This document shows, piece by piece, positions 16,505 to 25,174 of a stretch of 64,000 bases of DNA. The stretch is from Streptomyces gardneri. Lineage in GTDB: Bacteria > Actinomycetota > Actinomycetes > Streptomycetales > Streptomycetaceae. The number at the start of each line of letters is the position of its first letter. Position 1 is the stretch's first letter. The position numbers and the translations under genes are program-made. The DNA is taken from contig NZ_BJMN01000033.1 of NCBI RefSeq assembly GCF_006539185.1, positions 1-64,000 of the forward strand, written 5' to 3'. The notes beneath the pieces are model-generated. The model searched no databases. It was not told the DNA's origin and saw only the letters and a program-made list of their open reading frames with translations.

Positions 16505-16999
16505 TCAGGCGGCGGCCTTCTCCAGGGTCACCAGGGTGAGCTTGGGGCCCAGCTCGCGGGCCGACACCTGGGCGTACCCCTTGCTGCGGTAGAGCCGCAG
16601 ATTGCCCTCGCTGCGGTGGCCGGTGAAGAGCTGGAAGCGCTTGGCGGAGGGTTCGGCGGGCGCGGTCGCGGCGGCGAAGTGGCGCTCGATGCCGTCGAGG
16701 AGGCGGCTTCCGAGGCCGTGGCGCCGCATGCGCGGGTGGACGATCAGCTTGGCGATGTGCACCGTGCCGTCCTCGTCGAGGCGGGCCCGCACCGAGGCGA
16801 CGACCTCGTCGCCGAGCCGGGCCACCAGGCCGTAGCCCTCGTCCAGTTCGGCGCGCAGGGCGTCGAGCGGCTGGGTGAGCGGTTCGATGGACCAGTCTCC
16901 GTACAGCTCCGCCTCGCTCTGGTAGCAGAGGTACTGCAGCTTCAGGATGTGCTCCGCGTCCTGCGCGTCCGCTGCTGAGATGGTCACACTCAGGCCCAT
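16505..16999 (-). CDS. GNAT-family N-acetyltransferase
   Basis: 164 residues. The acetyl-CoA loop reads LIVHPRMRRHGLGSRLLDGIE, and the C-terminal part has LYRSKGYAQVSARELGPKLTLVTLEK, the usual last strands of the fold. The ATG at 16999 follows GGGAGG. The substrate is unknown. It is convergent with the membrane operon and lies 37 bases downstream of the sigma-like gene on the same strand. Confidence 0.85.
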   Translation of the reverse strand: MGLSVTISAADAQDAEHILKLQYLCYQSEAELYGDWSIEPLTQPLDALRAELDEGYGLVARLGDEVVASVRARLDEDGTVHIAKLIVHPRMRRHGLGSRLLDGIERHFAAATAPAEPSAKRFQLFTGHRSEGNLRLYRSKGYAQVSARELGPKLTLVTLEKAAA

Positions 17000-17036
17000 G
17001 TGTGCACGCCTCCCGCTCATGTGGTTCGCCGTCGGT

Positions 17037-17708
17037 TTATCGCACCCTTCCCCGTCGGCCGGGGGCGGGAACCTCTGCAGCCAGCATTCTGCGCAGGCAT
17101 CCCAGGCAACGGGAACGCATCGGCCCCAAACTGCCTTGTGAGATACCCAACTCTCCTGCGATTTCTCGGTAGGTGGGGTCCTGCGGATCGAGCATCGCGG
17201 TGAGCAGGCTCGGGCATCGGCCGGGGGTACGCGTGACGGCGGCGCGCAGGGTGCGGTGGCGTTCGGCGACGAGCAGGGAGGTCTCCGGGGAGCCGTGCGG
17301 TCCTTCGGTGTCCGGCGGCGGGGCGGGCTCGTCCTGGTAGGGGCGCTCCCGGTCGATGGTCCGGCGGGCGCGGCGGGCCTCGGCGCGGACGGCGCGGCGC
17401 AGCCAGTCGGCCGGTCGCTCGGGGGCGCCCGTCTCCTGGAGGCGCTCCAGGAGACGGAGCCAGACGGCCTGTTCGAGGTCGCCGGGGTCGATGCCGGCGG
17501 CCGGGGCCTCGGCGTCCGACTCGGCGGCGAGCAGCGGGGCGAGCGCGGCGAGGAGACCGGGGGTCGCGGCGTCGGCGGGGGGCGCGGCAGCGGCAGGGGT
17601 CTCTGCGACGGCAGGCTCCGGGGGCGTCCCGGGAGCCGGGGGCGCCTGGGGAACCGGTTGCGCCTCGGGGGCCGGCGCGGTCGTGGTGGTGGTCTCGGGG
17701 GTCGTCAT
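17037..17708 (-). CDS. Sigma-70-like protein with proline-rich N-terminus
   Basis: 223 residues. The first 75 or so are Pro/Ala/Thr-rich and probably disordered. About 85-135 (DLEQAVWLRLLERLQE... DWLRRAVRAEARRARR) resembles sigma region 2. About 165-215 (DPTYREIAGELGISQGSLGPMRSRCLGCLRRML) is a clear region-4 helix-turn-helix. The arrangement fits an atypical ECF-like sigma factor, shorter in region 2 than usual, but it could be a regulator that only keeps the fold. The ATG at 17708 has no strong ribosome site. No anti-sigma gene is adjacent. Confidence 0.65.
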   Translation of the reverse strand: MTTPETTTTTAPAPEAQPVPQAPPAPGTPPEPAVAETPAAAAPPADAATPGLLAALAPLLAAESDAEAPAAGIDPGDLEQAVWLRLLERLQETGAPERPADWLRRAVRAEARRARRTIDRERPYQDEPAPPPDTEGPHGSPETSLLVAERHRTLRAAVTRTPGRCPSLLTAMLDPQDPTYREIAGELGISQGSLGPMRSRCLGCLRRMLAAEVPAPGRRGRVR

Positions 17709-17762
17709 GACCGGCACGATGTCCGGGTGCGCGGGCGCGGTTGCGGTACGGGGCGTAAACCA

Positions 17763-17815
17763 CCCGGGAGGAGGTCGTGCGGCCCGGCGGCCGGGCCGAA
17801 CGGCCCCCTCCCGGG
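17763..17815 (-). terminator. Terminator after the phosphodiesterase gene
   Basis: Outer 9-bp stem (17763-17771 with 17807-17815) enclosing a 7-bp hairpin (17781-17787 with 17791-17797). It starts 6 bases past the stop at 17821. Confidence 0.7.
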
Positions 17816-17820
17816 AGCCG

Positions 17821-18999
17821 TCAGCCTCGGGTGGCGGCGGTGAAGTCCGCCGCGGCGAGCAGTGCCGTGTCGGGGTTGTCGGAGAAGATGCCGTCGATGC
17901 CCGTCTCCAGGTACCGCTTCAGTGCGCCGAAGGAGTCGCCGTAGGCCGTCGGGTCCGTGCCCCGGCGGAAGTCGGCGGGCAGGAAGCTGTTCTCGTTGCG
18001 GTGCGTGTACGGGTGGAGGACCAGGCCCTCGGCGTGCGCGTCGCGGACGAGGGTGGTCGGGGTGCCGAGGCGCCCGGTCGCGTCCTTCGGGATCACCAGG
18101 TCGAGCGTGGGGCCGATGCCCTGCGCGTACGAGGCGATCCAGCTCAGGCCCGCGGGCGTGACCAGGTCGGCGACCGTGCGCGGGTCCCCGGCCTGGACGA
18201 AGTCCCAGGGGCGGCTGCTCGCGGCGGAGAGCAGGACCACTCCCGGGGAGTCGACCAGCTTCGCCAGGCGCTGGATGCTGCTGGGCTCGAAGGACTGGAG
18301 GAAGACCGGGGAGTTCGCGCGGTGGCGTCCGTACCGGCGCAGGAGCTTGGCGAGCCGCTCCTCCAGGCCGAGGCCGAGGGAGCGGAAGTAGGTGGGGTGC
18401 TTGGTCTCGACGTGCAGCCAGACGTCGCGGCCCCGGCGGCGGCCCTCCTCCTCGGCCCAGCGCAGCACCTCCTCGAAGGTGGGGATCGTCCAGCGACCGT
18501 CGTAGAGGGTGTTCTCCTGCCGGGTGCCGGGGATCCGCTCCTTCGCCCGCAGGGTCTTGAGCTCGGCGAGCGTGAAGTCCTCGGTGAACCAGCCGGTGAG
18601 CGTGGTGCCGTCGACACTCTTGGTGGTCTTCCGGGAGGCGAACTCGGGGTGGTCGGCGACATCGGTGGTGCCGGTGATGTCGTTCTCGTGGCGGCAGACG
18701 AGGTGCCCGTCACGGGTGGGGACGAGGTCCTGCTCGATGACGTGGGCGCCGAGGTCGAGGGCGTGCCGGTAGGAGCCGAGGGTGTGCTCGGGGCGGTAGC
18801 CGCTGGCGCCGCGGTGGGCGATGACGGTGGGGACGGGGAGGGAGCGGTAGCCGTGGCCACGGCCGTGACCGTCGCCGCGGGCCTCGGCGGCCTGGGCGGT
18901 GCCCGTGGGGAGGGCCGTCGAGGCCCCCAGTACCGCCGCGGCTCCGGCCGCTCCGAGAACGGTCCGCCGTGCCGGCGTCCGGCGCTCGCCCTGGGTCAT
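17821..18999 (-). CDS. glpQ: Secreted glycerophosphodiester phosphodiesterase
   Basis: 392 residues. The N-terminus (ARRTVLGAAGAAAVLG, then AQA) looks like a Tat signal peptide with twin arginines. The catalytic domain opens with VIAHRGASGYRPEHTLGSY (catalytic His and Arg) and continues with VIEQDLVPTRDGHLVCRHE (metal-binding Glu and Asp, second His); WLHVETKHP and the C-terminal GIDGIFSDNPD match the GDPD family. It cleaves glycerophosphodiesters to glycerol-3-phosphate and an alcohol outside the cell. The ATG at 18999 follows GAGGAG. Its length is close to the periplasmic GlpQ type. Confidence 0.92.
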   Translation of the reverse strand: MTQGERRTPARRTVLGAAGAAAVLGASTALPTGTAQAAEARGDGHGRGHGYRSLPVPTVIAHRGASGYRPEHTLGSYRHALDLGAHVIEQDLVPTRDGHLVCRHENDITGTTDVADHPEFASRKTTKSVDGTTLTGWFTEDFTLAELKTLRAKERIPGTRQENTLYDGRWTIPTFEEVLRWAEEEGRRRGRDVWLHVETKHPTYFRSLGLGLEERLAKLLRRYGRHRANSPVFLQSFEPSSIQRLAKLVDSPGVVLLSAASSRPWDFVQAGDPRTVADLVTPAGLSWIASYAQGIGPTLDLVIPKDATGRLGTPTTLVRDAHAEGLVLHPYTHRNENSFLPADFRRGTDPTAYGDSFGALKRYLETGIDGIFSDNPDTALLAAADFTAATRG

Positions 19000-19221
19000 G
19001 AAGGCTCCTCGTGTGTGATGTCCCGCACCTGTCAACGGGGAGCTCCGACGCTAGGCAAGGAGGCCCTACAAAGGGCAGACCTGCGTCGAACATGGCGGAA
19101 ACACGCGTCAACACCGTGTATCCATTCGGTGAACCCGATGTGCGTACGGCGGTGACCCGCGAGTATCGTCGCCAGCTGCACCGTCAGCTGGTCCGACCCC
19201 GCGCGTCACCCGGAGGAACCG

Positions 19222-19893
19222 TTGTCCCGTCTCGCGATCATCAAGGCAGTGCTCGGGCCGGTCATGCGCCTGATGTTCCGCCCCCGCGTGGAGGGCGCCG
19301 AGAACATCCCGGGGGACGGTCCCGTCATCCTCGCGGGCAACCACCTGACCTTCATCGACTCGATGATCATGCCGATCTGCCTGGACCGTCAGGTCTTCTT
19401 CATCGGCAAGGACGAGTACGTGACGGGCAAGGGCATCAAGGGCCGGGCGATGGCCTGGTTCTTCACCAGCGTCGGCATGATCCCGGTGGACCGGGACGGC
19501 GGCCGCGGCGGTGTGGCGGCGCTGATGACCGGGCGGCGGGTCCTGGAGGAGGGCAAGATCTTCTCGATCTACCCGGAGGGCACCCGCTCCCCCGACGGCC
19601 GGCTGTACCGGGGCCGTACGGGCATCGCGCGTCTCACGCTGATGACCGGCGCGCCGGTGGTGCCGTTCGCGATGATCGGCACCGACAAGATCCAGCCGGG
19701 CGGGGCGGGGCTGCCGCGCCCGGGCAAGGTGACGGTCCGCTTCGGCGAGCCGATGGAGTTCTCGCGGTACGACGGGATGGACCGCGACCGCTACGTCCTG
19801 CGGGCGGTGACGGACTCGGTGATGGCCGAGGTGATGCGGCTCTCCGGGCAGGAGTACGTGGACATGTACGCCACCAAGGCGAAGGCCGCGTGA
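19222..19893 (+). CDS. plsC: 1-acyl-sn-glycerol-3-phosphate acyltransferase
   Basis: 223 residues, the usual length. It shows the acyltransferase motifs NHLTFID (HX4D), EGTRSPDG and the VPFAMIGTD block. It transfers an acyl chain to the sn-2 position of lysophosphatidate in the inner membrane leaflet. The start is a TTG at 19222, 5 bases after GGAGG; no ATG or GTG nearby gives both a ribosome site and the family N-terminus. A perfect terminator hairpin follows. Confidence 0.9.
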   Translation: MSRLAIIKAVLGPVMRLMFRPRVEGAENIPGDGPVILAGNHLTFIDSMIMPICLDRQVFFIGKDEYVTGKGIKGRAMAWFFTSVGMIPVDRDGGRGGVAALMTGRRVLEEGKIFSIYPEGTRSPDGRLYRGRTGIARLTLMTGAPVVPFAMIGTDKIQPGGAGLPRPGKVTVRFGEPMEFSRYDGMDRDRYVLRAVTDSVMAEVMRLSGQEYVDMYATKAKAA

Positions 19894-19907
19894 CCCTCTG
19901 ACGCACA

Positions 19908-19950
19908 TGACGGTGCCCCCGTACAGTCCTGCTGTACGGGGGCACCGTCA
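19908..19950. terminator. Bidirectional terminator, plsC / MFS transporter
   Basis: Perfect 19-bp stem (19908-19926 with 19932-19950) with a 5-base loop between two convergent genes. Confidence 0.93.
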
Positions 19951-19971
19951 CGTTCTCCACCAGGCGTGGCG

Positions 19972-21516
19972 TCAGTGCTCGACGCCGTCCTCCAGCTTCT
20001 GGCCCCGCAGCAGGAACCAGGCCGCGACCGCCGTCGCGAGGAGGACCGCGGCGCCGACGCCGGCCGCGATCCGCAGACCGTCGACGAACGCCTCCTGGGC
20101 GGCCGTGACCAGGGCCGTCGCGGTGTCCGGCGCGAGGGCGCCGGAGGCCTCGACCGCGCCGCCGAGCGACTCGTGGGCGGCCGACGCGACGTCGGAGGGG
20201 ACGCCGGCCGGGGTGGCGAAGCCCTGGTAGACGCCGGTCACGATGGAGCCGAGGACGGCGATGCCGAGCGCGGCGCCGAGTTCGTACGCCGTCTCGGAGA
20301 CGGCGGAGGCGGATCCGGCCTGCTCCTTCGGGACGCTGGAGAGGATCACGTCGGCGGTGACGGTGAACGCGAAGCCGGCGCCCACGCCGACCACGAGCAG
20401 GGCGGCACCGAGCAGCGGGTAGCCGGTCTGCGCGTCGAGCGTCGTCAGGACGGCGAGGGAGAGACCGACCGCCGCGAGGCCTCCGGCCACCACGGACCGT
20501 ACGGAGAAGCGACGGGCCACGAGGCCCGCGATCAGACCGGCCGTGACCGCGCCGATCGCGGCGGGGAGCTCGGCGAGGCCTGCCTCCAGCGGCTGGCGGC
20601 CCTGGACCAGCTGGAAGAACTGGGACAGGAAGAAGACCAGGCCGGAGAGGCCGAGGATGGTCAGCAGGTCGGCGAGGACGGCGCCGGAGAAGCCGCGGTT
20701 GCGGAAGAGGCGCATGTCCAGGAGCGGCGCGGGCAGGGTGAGCTGCCGGCGGACGAACCAGGTCAGGGCGCCGACACCGGCGAGGGCCGCGACACCGGCG
20801 TCCAGGGAGAGGCCGTGCGAGGCCAGCTCCTTGACGGCGTACACGATGCCGATCATGCCGACGAGGGACAGGCCGACGCTGGGCAGGTCCCAGGGGCCGG
20901 GGTTCGGGTTCTTCGACTCGGGGATCAGCTTGATGCCGACGAGGACGAGGACCGCCATGACGGGCAGGTTGATGAGGAAGACCGAGCCCCACCAGAAGTG
21001 CTCCAGGAGGAATCCGCCGACGACCGGTCCGACGGCGGCACCGGCCGAGGCCATGGCGCCCCAGATGCCGATGGCGAGGCTGCGCTCGCGCGGGTCGTGG
21101 AAGAGGTTCCGGATGAGTGCCAGGGTGGACGGCATCAGGGTGGCGCCGGCGACGCCGAGCAGCGCGCGGGCCACGATCATCATCTCGGGGCTGGTCGCGT
21201 AGGCGTTCAGTACGGAGACCGCGCCGAAGGCCGTGGCGCCGATGAGCAGCAGCTTCTTGCGGCCGATGCGGTCGCCGAGGCTGCCCATGGAGACCAGGAG
21301 TCCGGCGATGACGAACGAGTAGACGTCACCGATCCAGAGCAGCTGGGTGCCGGAGGGCTTGAGGTCCTCGGAGAGGAAGGGGGTGGCGAGGCCCAGCACC
21401 GTGGCGTCGACCGCCACGAGGAGGACGGCCAGGACGAGAACGGAAAGGGCGAGCCACCGGCCGGGGCGGCGCACGCCCTCGATATGGTCCGGGTGCTTGA
21501 TGGTGCTGATGCTCAC
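19972..21516 (-). CDS. MFS multidrug efflux transporter, DHA2 (EmrB/QacA) type
   Basis: 514 residues with about 14 membrane helices, as for the DHA2 family. It starts with VDATVLGLATPFLSEDL (motif D1), followed by motif A in GSLGDRIGRKKLLLIGA and motif C in GAAVGPVVGGFLLE. It is likely a proton-driven exporter of lipophilic or cationic compounds. The GTG at 21516 overlaps the tetR stop by 4 bases (GTGA), so the regulator and pump are translated from one message and the pump is probably the TetR target. The substrate is unknown. Confidence 0.92.
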   Translation of the reverse strand: MSISTIKHPDHIEGVRRPGRWLALSVLVLAVLLVAVDATVLGLATPFLSEDLKPSGTQLLWIGDVYSFVIAGLLVSMGSLGDRIGRKKLLLIGATAFGAVSVLNAYATSPEMMIVARALLGVAGATLMPSTLALIRNLFHDPRERSLAIGIWGAMASAGAAVGPVVGGFLLEHFWWGSVFLINLPVMAVLVLVGIKLIPESKNPNPGPWDLPSVGLSLVGMIGIVYAVKELASHGLSLDAGVAALAGVGALTWFVRRQLTLPAPLLDMRLFRNRGFSGAVLADLLTILGLSGLVFFLSQFFQLVQGRQPLEAGLAELPAAIGAVTAGLIAGLVARRFSVRSVVAGGLAAVGLSLAVLTTLDAQTGYPLLGAALLVVGVGAGFAFTVTADVILSSVPKEQAGSASAVSETAYELGAALGIAVLGSIVTGVYQGFATPAGVPSDVASAAHESLGGAVEASGALAPDTATALVTAAQEAFVDGLRIAAGVGAAVLLATAVAAWFLLRGQKLEDGVEH

Positions 21517-22064
21517 TTCTCCACGCTCCTGCGCGCTCCGCCGAGCAGCAGCTCGACGATCATGTACTGGAAGTCCTTGGCGGCGACCCGGCCGTCCTGC
21601 ACGGCCCAGGCTCCGGAACCGATGAGCCCGTAGAGGGCCTCGGTGAGCCAGGCGGGGGTCAGGTCGATCCGGAAGGTGCCCTCTTCCTGGCCGCGCCGGA
21701 AGAGGTCGGAGACCCGGGCGTCGAGGCGGGCCCAGCCTTCGTTCTGCTGGTCGCCCTCGAAGAGCTGGTTCTCGGTCACGAGGAACGACAGCAGGGGCGC
21801 GACGGGCTCCACCTCGGCGACGAGCCTTCGTACGGCCTCGTCCGCGGGACCTTCGCCGGTCCGGGCCCGGTCGTGGGCCGCCTCCAGCTCCTGGATCCCG
21901 AGCTCTTCGAGCGCCCGCACGAGCGCGTCCCGCCCGGCGAACTGCCGGTGCAGCGTGGCCCTGCCGATCCCGGCGGCCCGCGCGACCTCGTCCATGGTGG
22001 CGGTCGCCCTGCGGGAGAGCAGGGCGGCGGCGGCACGGAGCACCTGGGTGCGATCGACTGACAT
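21513..22064 (-). CDS. TetR-family repressor of the downstream efflux pump
   Basis: 183 residues. The N-terminal helix-turn-helix is clear (RAAAALLSRRATATMDEVARAAGIGRATLHRQF, described by position about 8-42); the C-terminal ligand domain is typical in length. It starts at ATG 22064, with TATGGT (22071-22076 on the complement) 6 bases upstream as a -10 for a leaderless transcript. An 18-bp palindrome at 22084-22101 lies in the promoter, so the gene is probably self-repressed together with the pump. An upstream in-frame ATG at 22094 would lie inside the palindrome and is less likely. Confidence 0.9.
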   Translation of the reverse strand: MSVDRTQVLRAAAALLSRRATATMDEVARAAGIGRATLHRQFAGRDALVRALEELGIQELEAAHDRARTGEGPADEAVRRLVAEVEPVAPLLSFLVTENQLFEGDQQNEGWARLDARVSDLFRRGQEEGTFRIDLTPAWLTEALYGLIGSGAWAVQDGRVAAKDFQYMIVELLLGGARRSVEK

Positions 22065-22070
22065 GAGACG

Positions 22071-22121
22071 ACCATACACCGAATGAGACATCAATGTCTC
22101 ACCTGATTACCTGATGCCTCA
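22071..22121 (-). promoter_or_regulatory. TetR operator and promoter
   Basis: The sequence TGAGACATCAATGTCTCA at 22084-22101 is a perfect 8-bp inverted repeat with a 2-base centre, the shape of a TetR dimer site. It lies just upstream of the -10-like TATGGT (complement of 22071-22076). A degenerate half-site, ATGCCTCA, is at 22114-22121. Binding here would block the tetR-pump promoter. Confidence 0.8.
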
Positions 22122-22170
22122 TTGAACGTGACGAAAATTTCCGGAAGGCCCGATACGCGGGGAGACGACG

Positions 22171-22205
22171 ACAGCGCCGCCGCCCGGGGCGGGCGGCGGC
22201 GCTGT
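22171..22205 (-). terminator. argH terminator
   Basis: Perfect 15-bp stem (22171-22185 with 22191-22205), loop of 5, beginning 26 bases past the argH stop. Confidence 0.9.
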
Positions 22206-22230
22206 GACGGCTGAGCGGGGGCTCTGCGGG

Positions 22231-23661
22231 CTACTTCTGCTTGGCGGTGGCCCAGGCGTGCTGGATCACCAGGTCCGCCTTGACCTCGACGAGCTGGGTG
22301 GCGACCGCCGAGGGGGCGGTGCCGCCGCGGCCGTCGCGGGAGGCGAGGGCGCCGGGGACGTTGAGGACCGTGCGGACCTCGGGGGTGAGGTGCTCGGAGA
22401 TCTTGGCGAACTGCTCGTCCGTGAGCTCGTCGAGCTCCTTGCCCTCGGACTCGGCGACCTTCACGCACTCGCCGGCGACCTCGTGCGCCACCCGGAACGG
22501 CACGCCCTGCTTGACCAGCCACTCCGCGATGTCCGTCGCGAGGGAGAAGCCCGCGGGGGCCAGCTCCTCCATGCGCTCGCGGTTGACGGTGAGCGTGGCC
22601 ATCATGCCGGTGAAGGCCGGCAGCAGGACCTCCAGCTGGTCGCAGGAGTCGAAGACCGGCTCCTTGTCCTCCTGGAGGTCGCGGTTGTACGCGAGCGGGA
22701 GGGCCTTGAGGGTGGCGAGCAGGCCCGTCAGGTTACCGATGAGCCGGCCCGACTTGCCCCGCGCCAGCTCGGCGATGTCCGGGTTCTTCTTCTGCGGCAT
22801 GATCGACGAGCCGGTGGAGAAGGCGTCGTGCAGGGTCACGAAGGAGAACTCCTTCGTGTTCCAGATGATGATCTCCTCCGCGATCCGGGAGAGGTTCACC
22901 CCGATCATCGCCGTGATGAAGGCGAACTCCGCCACGAAGTCACGGGAGGCCGTGCCGTCGATCGAGTTGCCGACCGAGCCGCGCTCGAAGCCGAGGTCCT
23001 TGGCGACCGCCTCCGGGTCGAGTCCCAGCGAGGAGCCCGCGAGGGCGCCGGAGCCGTACGGGGAGACGGCCGTCCGGGTGTCCCACTGCCGCAGCCGCTC
23101 GGCGTCCCGGGAGAGGGACTGGGCGTGGGCCAGGACGTGGTGGGCGAAGAGCACCGGCTGCGCGTGCTGGAGGTGCGTACGGCCCGGCATGGCGACGTCC
23201 GCGTGCGCCTCGGCGAGGCCGACGAGGGCGTCCTGGAGCTCGGCGATGAGGCCGCCGATGATGCGGGCGTGGTCCCGGAGGTACATCCGGAAGAGGGTGG
23301 CGACCTGGTCGTTCCGGGACCGGCCGGCGCGCAGCTTGCCGCCGAGGTCCGGGCCGAGCCGCTCCAGGAGGCCGCGCTCCAGGGCGGTGTGGACGTCCTC
23401 GTCGGCGATGGTGCCGACGAAGGAGCCGTCGGCGACGTCGCCCTCCAGCTGGTCGAGGCCCGCGAGCATGCGGGTCAGCTCGTCCTCGGTGAGCAGGCCC
23501 GCCTTGTGCAGCACACGCGCGTGGGCGCGGGAGCCGGCGATGTCGTACGGCGCGAGACGCCAGTCGAAGTGGACCGACGCGGACAGCTTCGCGAGGGCCT
23601 CGGCGGGGCCGTCGGCGAACCGGCCGCCCCAGAGCCGGACGTCACCGTTGTTGCTGCTCAC
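22231..23661 (-). CDS. argH: Argininosuccinate lyase
   Basis: 476 residues, normal for the family. It begins LWGGRFADGPAEALAKLSAS and carries the fumarase/aspartase-superfamily signature GSSIMPQKKNPD; SRNDQVATLFRMYLRD and THLQHAQPV are further conserved blocks. It splits argininosuccinate to arginine and fumarate, the last step of arginine synthesis. The GTG at 23661 follows GAGGAG. It is not in the argCJBDR operon but lies two genes away, divergent from them; its own ARG-box-like sites lie upstream at 23732-23754. argG is not in this window. Confidence 0.97.
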   Translation of the reverse strand: MSSNNGDVRLWGGRFADGPAEALAKLSASVHFDWRLAPYDIAGSRAHARVLHKAGLLTEDELTRMLAGLDQLEGDVADGSFVGTIADEDVHTALERGLLERLGPDLGGKLRAGRSRNDQVATLFRMYLRDHARIIGGLIAELQDALVGLAEAHADVAMPGRTHLQHAQPVLFAHHVLAHAQSLSRDAERLRQWDTRTAVSPYGSGALAGSSLGLDPEAVAKDLGFERGSVGNSIDGTASRDFVAEFAFITAMIGVNLSRIAEEIIIWNTKEFSFVTLHDAFSTGSSIMPQKKNPDIAELARGKSGRLIGNLTGLLATLKALPLAYNRDLQEDKEPVFDSCDQLEVLLPAFTGMMATLTVNRERMEELAPAGFSLATDIAEWLVKQGVPFRVAHEVAGECVKVAESEGKELDELTDEQFAKISEHLTPEVRTVLNVPGALASRDGRGGTAPSAVATQLVEVKADLVIQHAWATAKQK

Positions 23662-23731
23662 TGCTGCTCCTCAGGAGGGTGGGTGTACGTGTGCGGGTCG
23701 CGCCGGGCGGCCATCGCTCGCCCTCTGGTAG

Positions 23732-23754
23732 GCATAACTATGCGATGCACCGTA
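23732..23754 (-). promoter_or_regulatory. ARG-box-like operator upstream of argH
   Basis: GCATAACTATGC at 23732-23743 is a perfect 5+2+5 palindrome. A weaker copy, ATGCACCGTAT, follows directly. The spacing of two adjacent boxes fits a hexameric ArgR site; argR itself is at 25885-26421. Confidence 0.65.
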
Positions 23755-23849
23755 TGTTTTGTCAATCTGGTGGCCGGCGGGCCGGCACCCGCCCGGTGAT
23801 CCCGATAATTCAGGCGCGTCCCTGAGACCCCCCGACCTAGGCTCCGGTC

Positions 23850-25079
23850 ATGTCGAGCAGCGTGTACGAGGACGTCACCGAACGTCTCGCCCAGGCCCTG
23901 GTGGGGGCCGACCCCGGCGCGTGGGCCGAACTGGACGGGCAGATCCGGGGTCTGGTCCGGTGGGGCGGCCTCGTCCCGGCGCCCGGTGAGTGGCTGTCCG
24001 CCACGCCGCCCCGACAGCCGACCGTCCTCGAACTGGCCCTCGCCCTGTGCGACCCCGACGGCCGGGCCCGGGAGGCCGCCCTTCCGTATGCGGCCCACAC
24101 CCCCGCGCTCCTCCCCCTGGTCGTGGTCCGGTGCGCCGACTGGGCCGAGCCCGTACGGGACCGGGCCCGGGCCCTGCTGTGCGCGCAGCTGCCGGGTCTC
24201 GCGCCCGAGGCGCTCGCCTCCGTGGCCTCCGTCGTCCTCCGGGAGGGCCGGCGGCTGCGCGGAGAGGCCGCGCGCGAACTGCTGACCGCGCGACTCCGCG
24301 AGGTTCCCGAGGCGCACCTGGCCCCGCTGCTCACCAGCGAGGAACGGGAGCTTCGGCGGCTCGCGCACCGGATCGCCGTCGAGCGCGACCTGCTCTCTCC
24401 CGCCCGGCTCGCCACGATCGCCGCCACCCACCTCGACGTGGTCGTCCAGGACATGTGCGCGAGCGCGGCGATCACCGCCGCGGGCGACACCGTCGACGAA
24501 ACGGTCCTCGCACCCTTGCTGGGCTCCCGGAGCGGCCGCGTGCGGGCGGCGGGCGTGACGGCGCTGCGCCGGGCCGGGCGGGCCGCCGAGGCCGAGCCGT
24601 TCCTCTACGACCGCTCCGCGCTCGTCCGGGCCTGCGCCCGCTGGACCCTGCGGCAGGCGGGCACGGATCCGCTGCCGCTCTACCGGGCCGCCTGCGCGGC
24701 CGGGGACCCGACGCCCTTCTTCGCTCCGGTGGGTCTCGCCGAATGCGGCGACCGGGTCGCGGACGCGCCGGTGCTCTGGTCCCTGACCGGGCACGAGCTG
24801 CCCCGGGTGCGGGCCGGTGCCGTGGTGGGGCTGCGGCTGCTCGACGCCGTCCGGTTCCCGCGGCTCGTACCGCTGCTCGACGACAGTTCGCCCCGGGTCG
24901 TCCGCGAGACCCTGAAGGCACTGGCCCCCTGGGACGACCACCTTCTGGCCGGTACCCCGCCACCGGCACCACCCCCGGTACCCGTCGGCGTGCCGGTGGA
25001 CGCACCTGTCCCCCAGCCGCGTTCATGGGTCCGACGGGTGCTCGGGATCGCCCGTCGGCGCGGGGCCGACCAGGGCTGA
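23850..25079 (+). CDS. HEAT-repeat protein of unknown function
   Basis: 409 residues made of repeated paired helices rich in Ala, Leu and Arg: for example DPDGRAREAALPYAA, LLGSRSGRVRAAGVTALRRAG and LLDDSSPRVVRETLKALAPW, each a HEAT/PBS-lyase-like repeat. The last 50 residues are Pro-rich and end basic. No catalytic motif is present, so it is probably a protein-binding scaffold. It starts at ATG 23850, 6 bases after TAGGCT (23838-23843), a layout that suggests leaderless translation. It is divergent from argH. Its presence inside the arginine region has no obvious metabolic reason. Confidence 0.8.
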   Translation: MSSSVYEDVTERLAQALVGADPGAWAELDGQIRGLVRWGGLVPAPGEWLSATPPRQPTVLELALALCDPDGRAREAALPYAAHTPALLPLVVVRCADWAEPVRDRARALLCAQLPGLAPEALASVASVVLREGRRLRGEAARELLTARLREVPEAHLAPLLTSEERELRRLAHRIAVERDLLSPARLATIAATHLDVVVQDMCASAAITAAGDTVDETVLAPLLGSRSGRVRAAGVTALRRAGRAAEAEPFLYDRSALVRACARWTLRQAGTDPLPLYRAACAAGDPTPFFAPVGLAECGDRVADAPVLWSLTGHELPRVRAGAVVGLRLLDAVRFPRLVPLLDDSSPRVVRETLKALAPWDDHLLAGTPPPAPPPVPVGVPVDAPVPQPRSWVRRVLGIARRRGADQG

Positions 25080-25082
25080 ACG

Positions 25083-25151
25083 GCCGCCGCCGAACAGCCG
25101 CGCACGAGGGGCGCCGCCGCCGAACAGCCGCGCACGAGGGGCGCCGCCGCC
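25083..25151. repeat. 30-bp tandem duplication
   Basis: Two exact 30-base copies (25083-25112 and 25113-25142) plus 9 further bases of a third. It lies between the HEAT-repeat gene and the L,D-transpeptidase-like gene and ends just before the latter's promoter-like TAGCGT (25162-25167). Confidence 0.9.
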
Positions 25152-25174
25152 GGCTCCGGCCTAGCGTCGCACCC

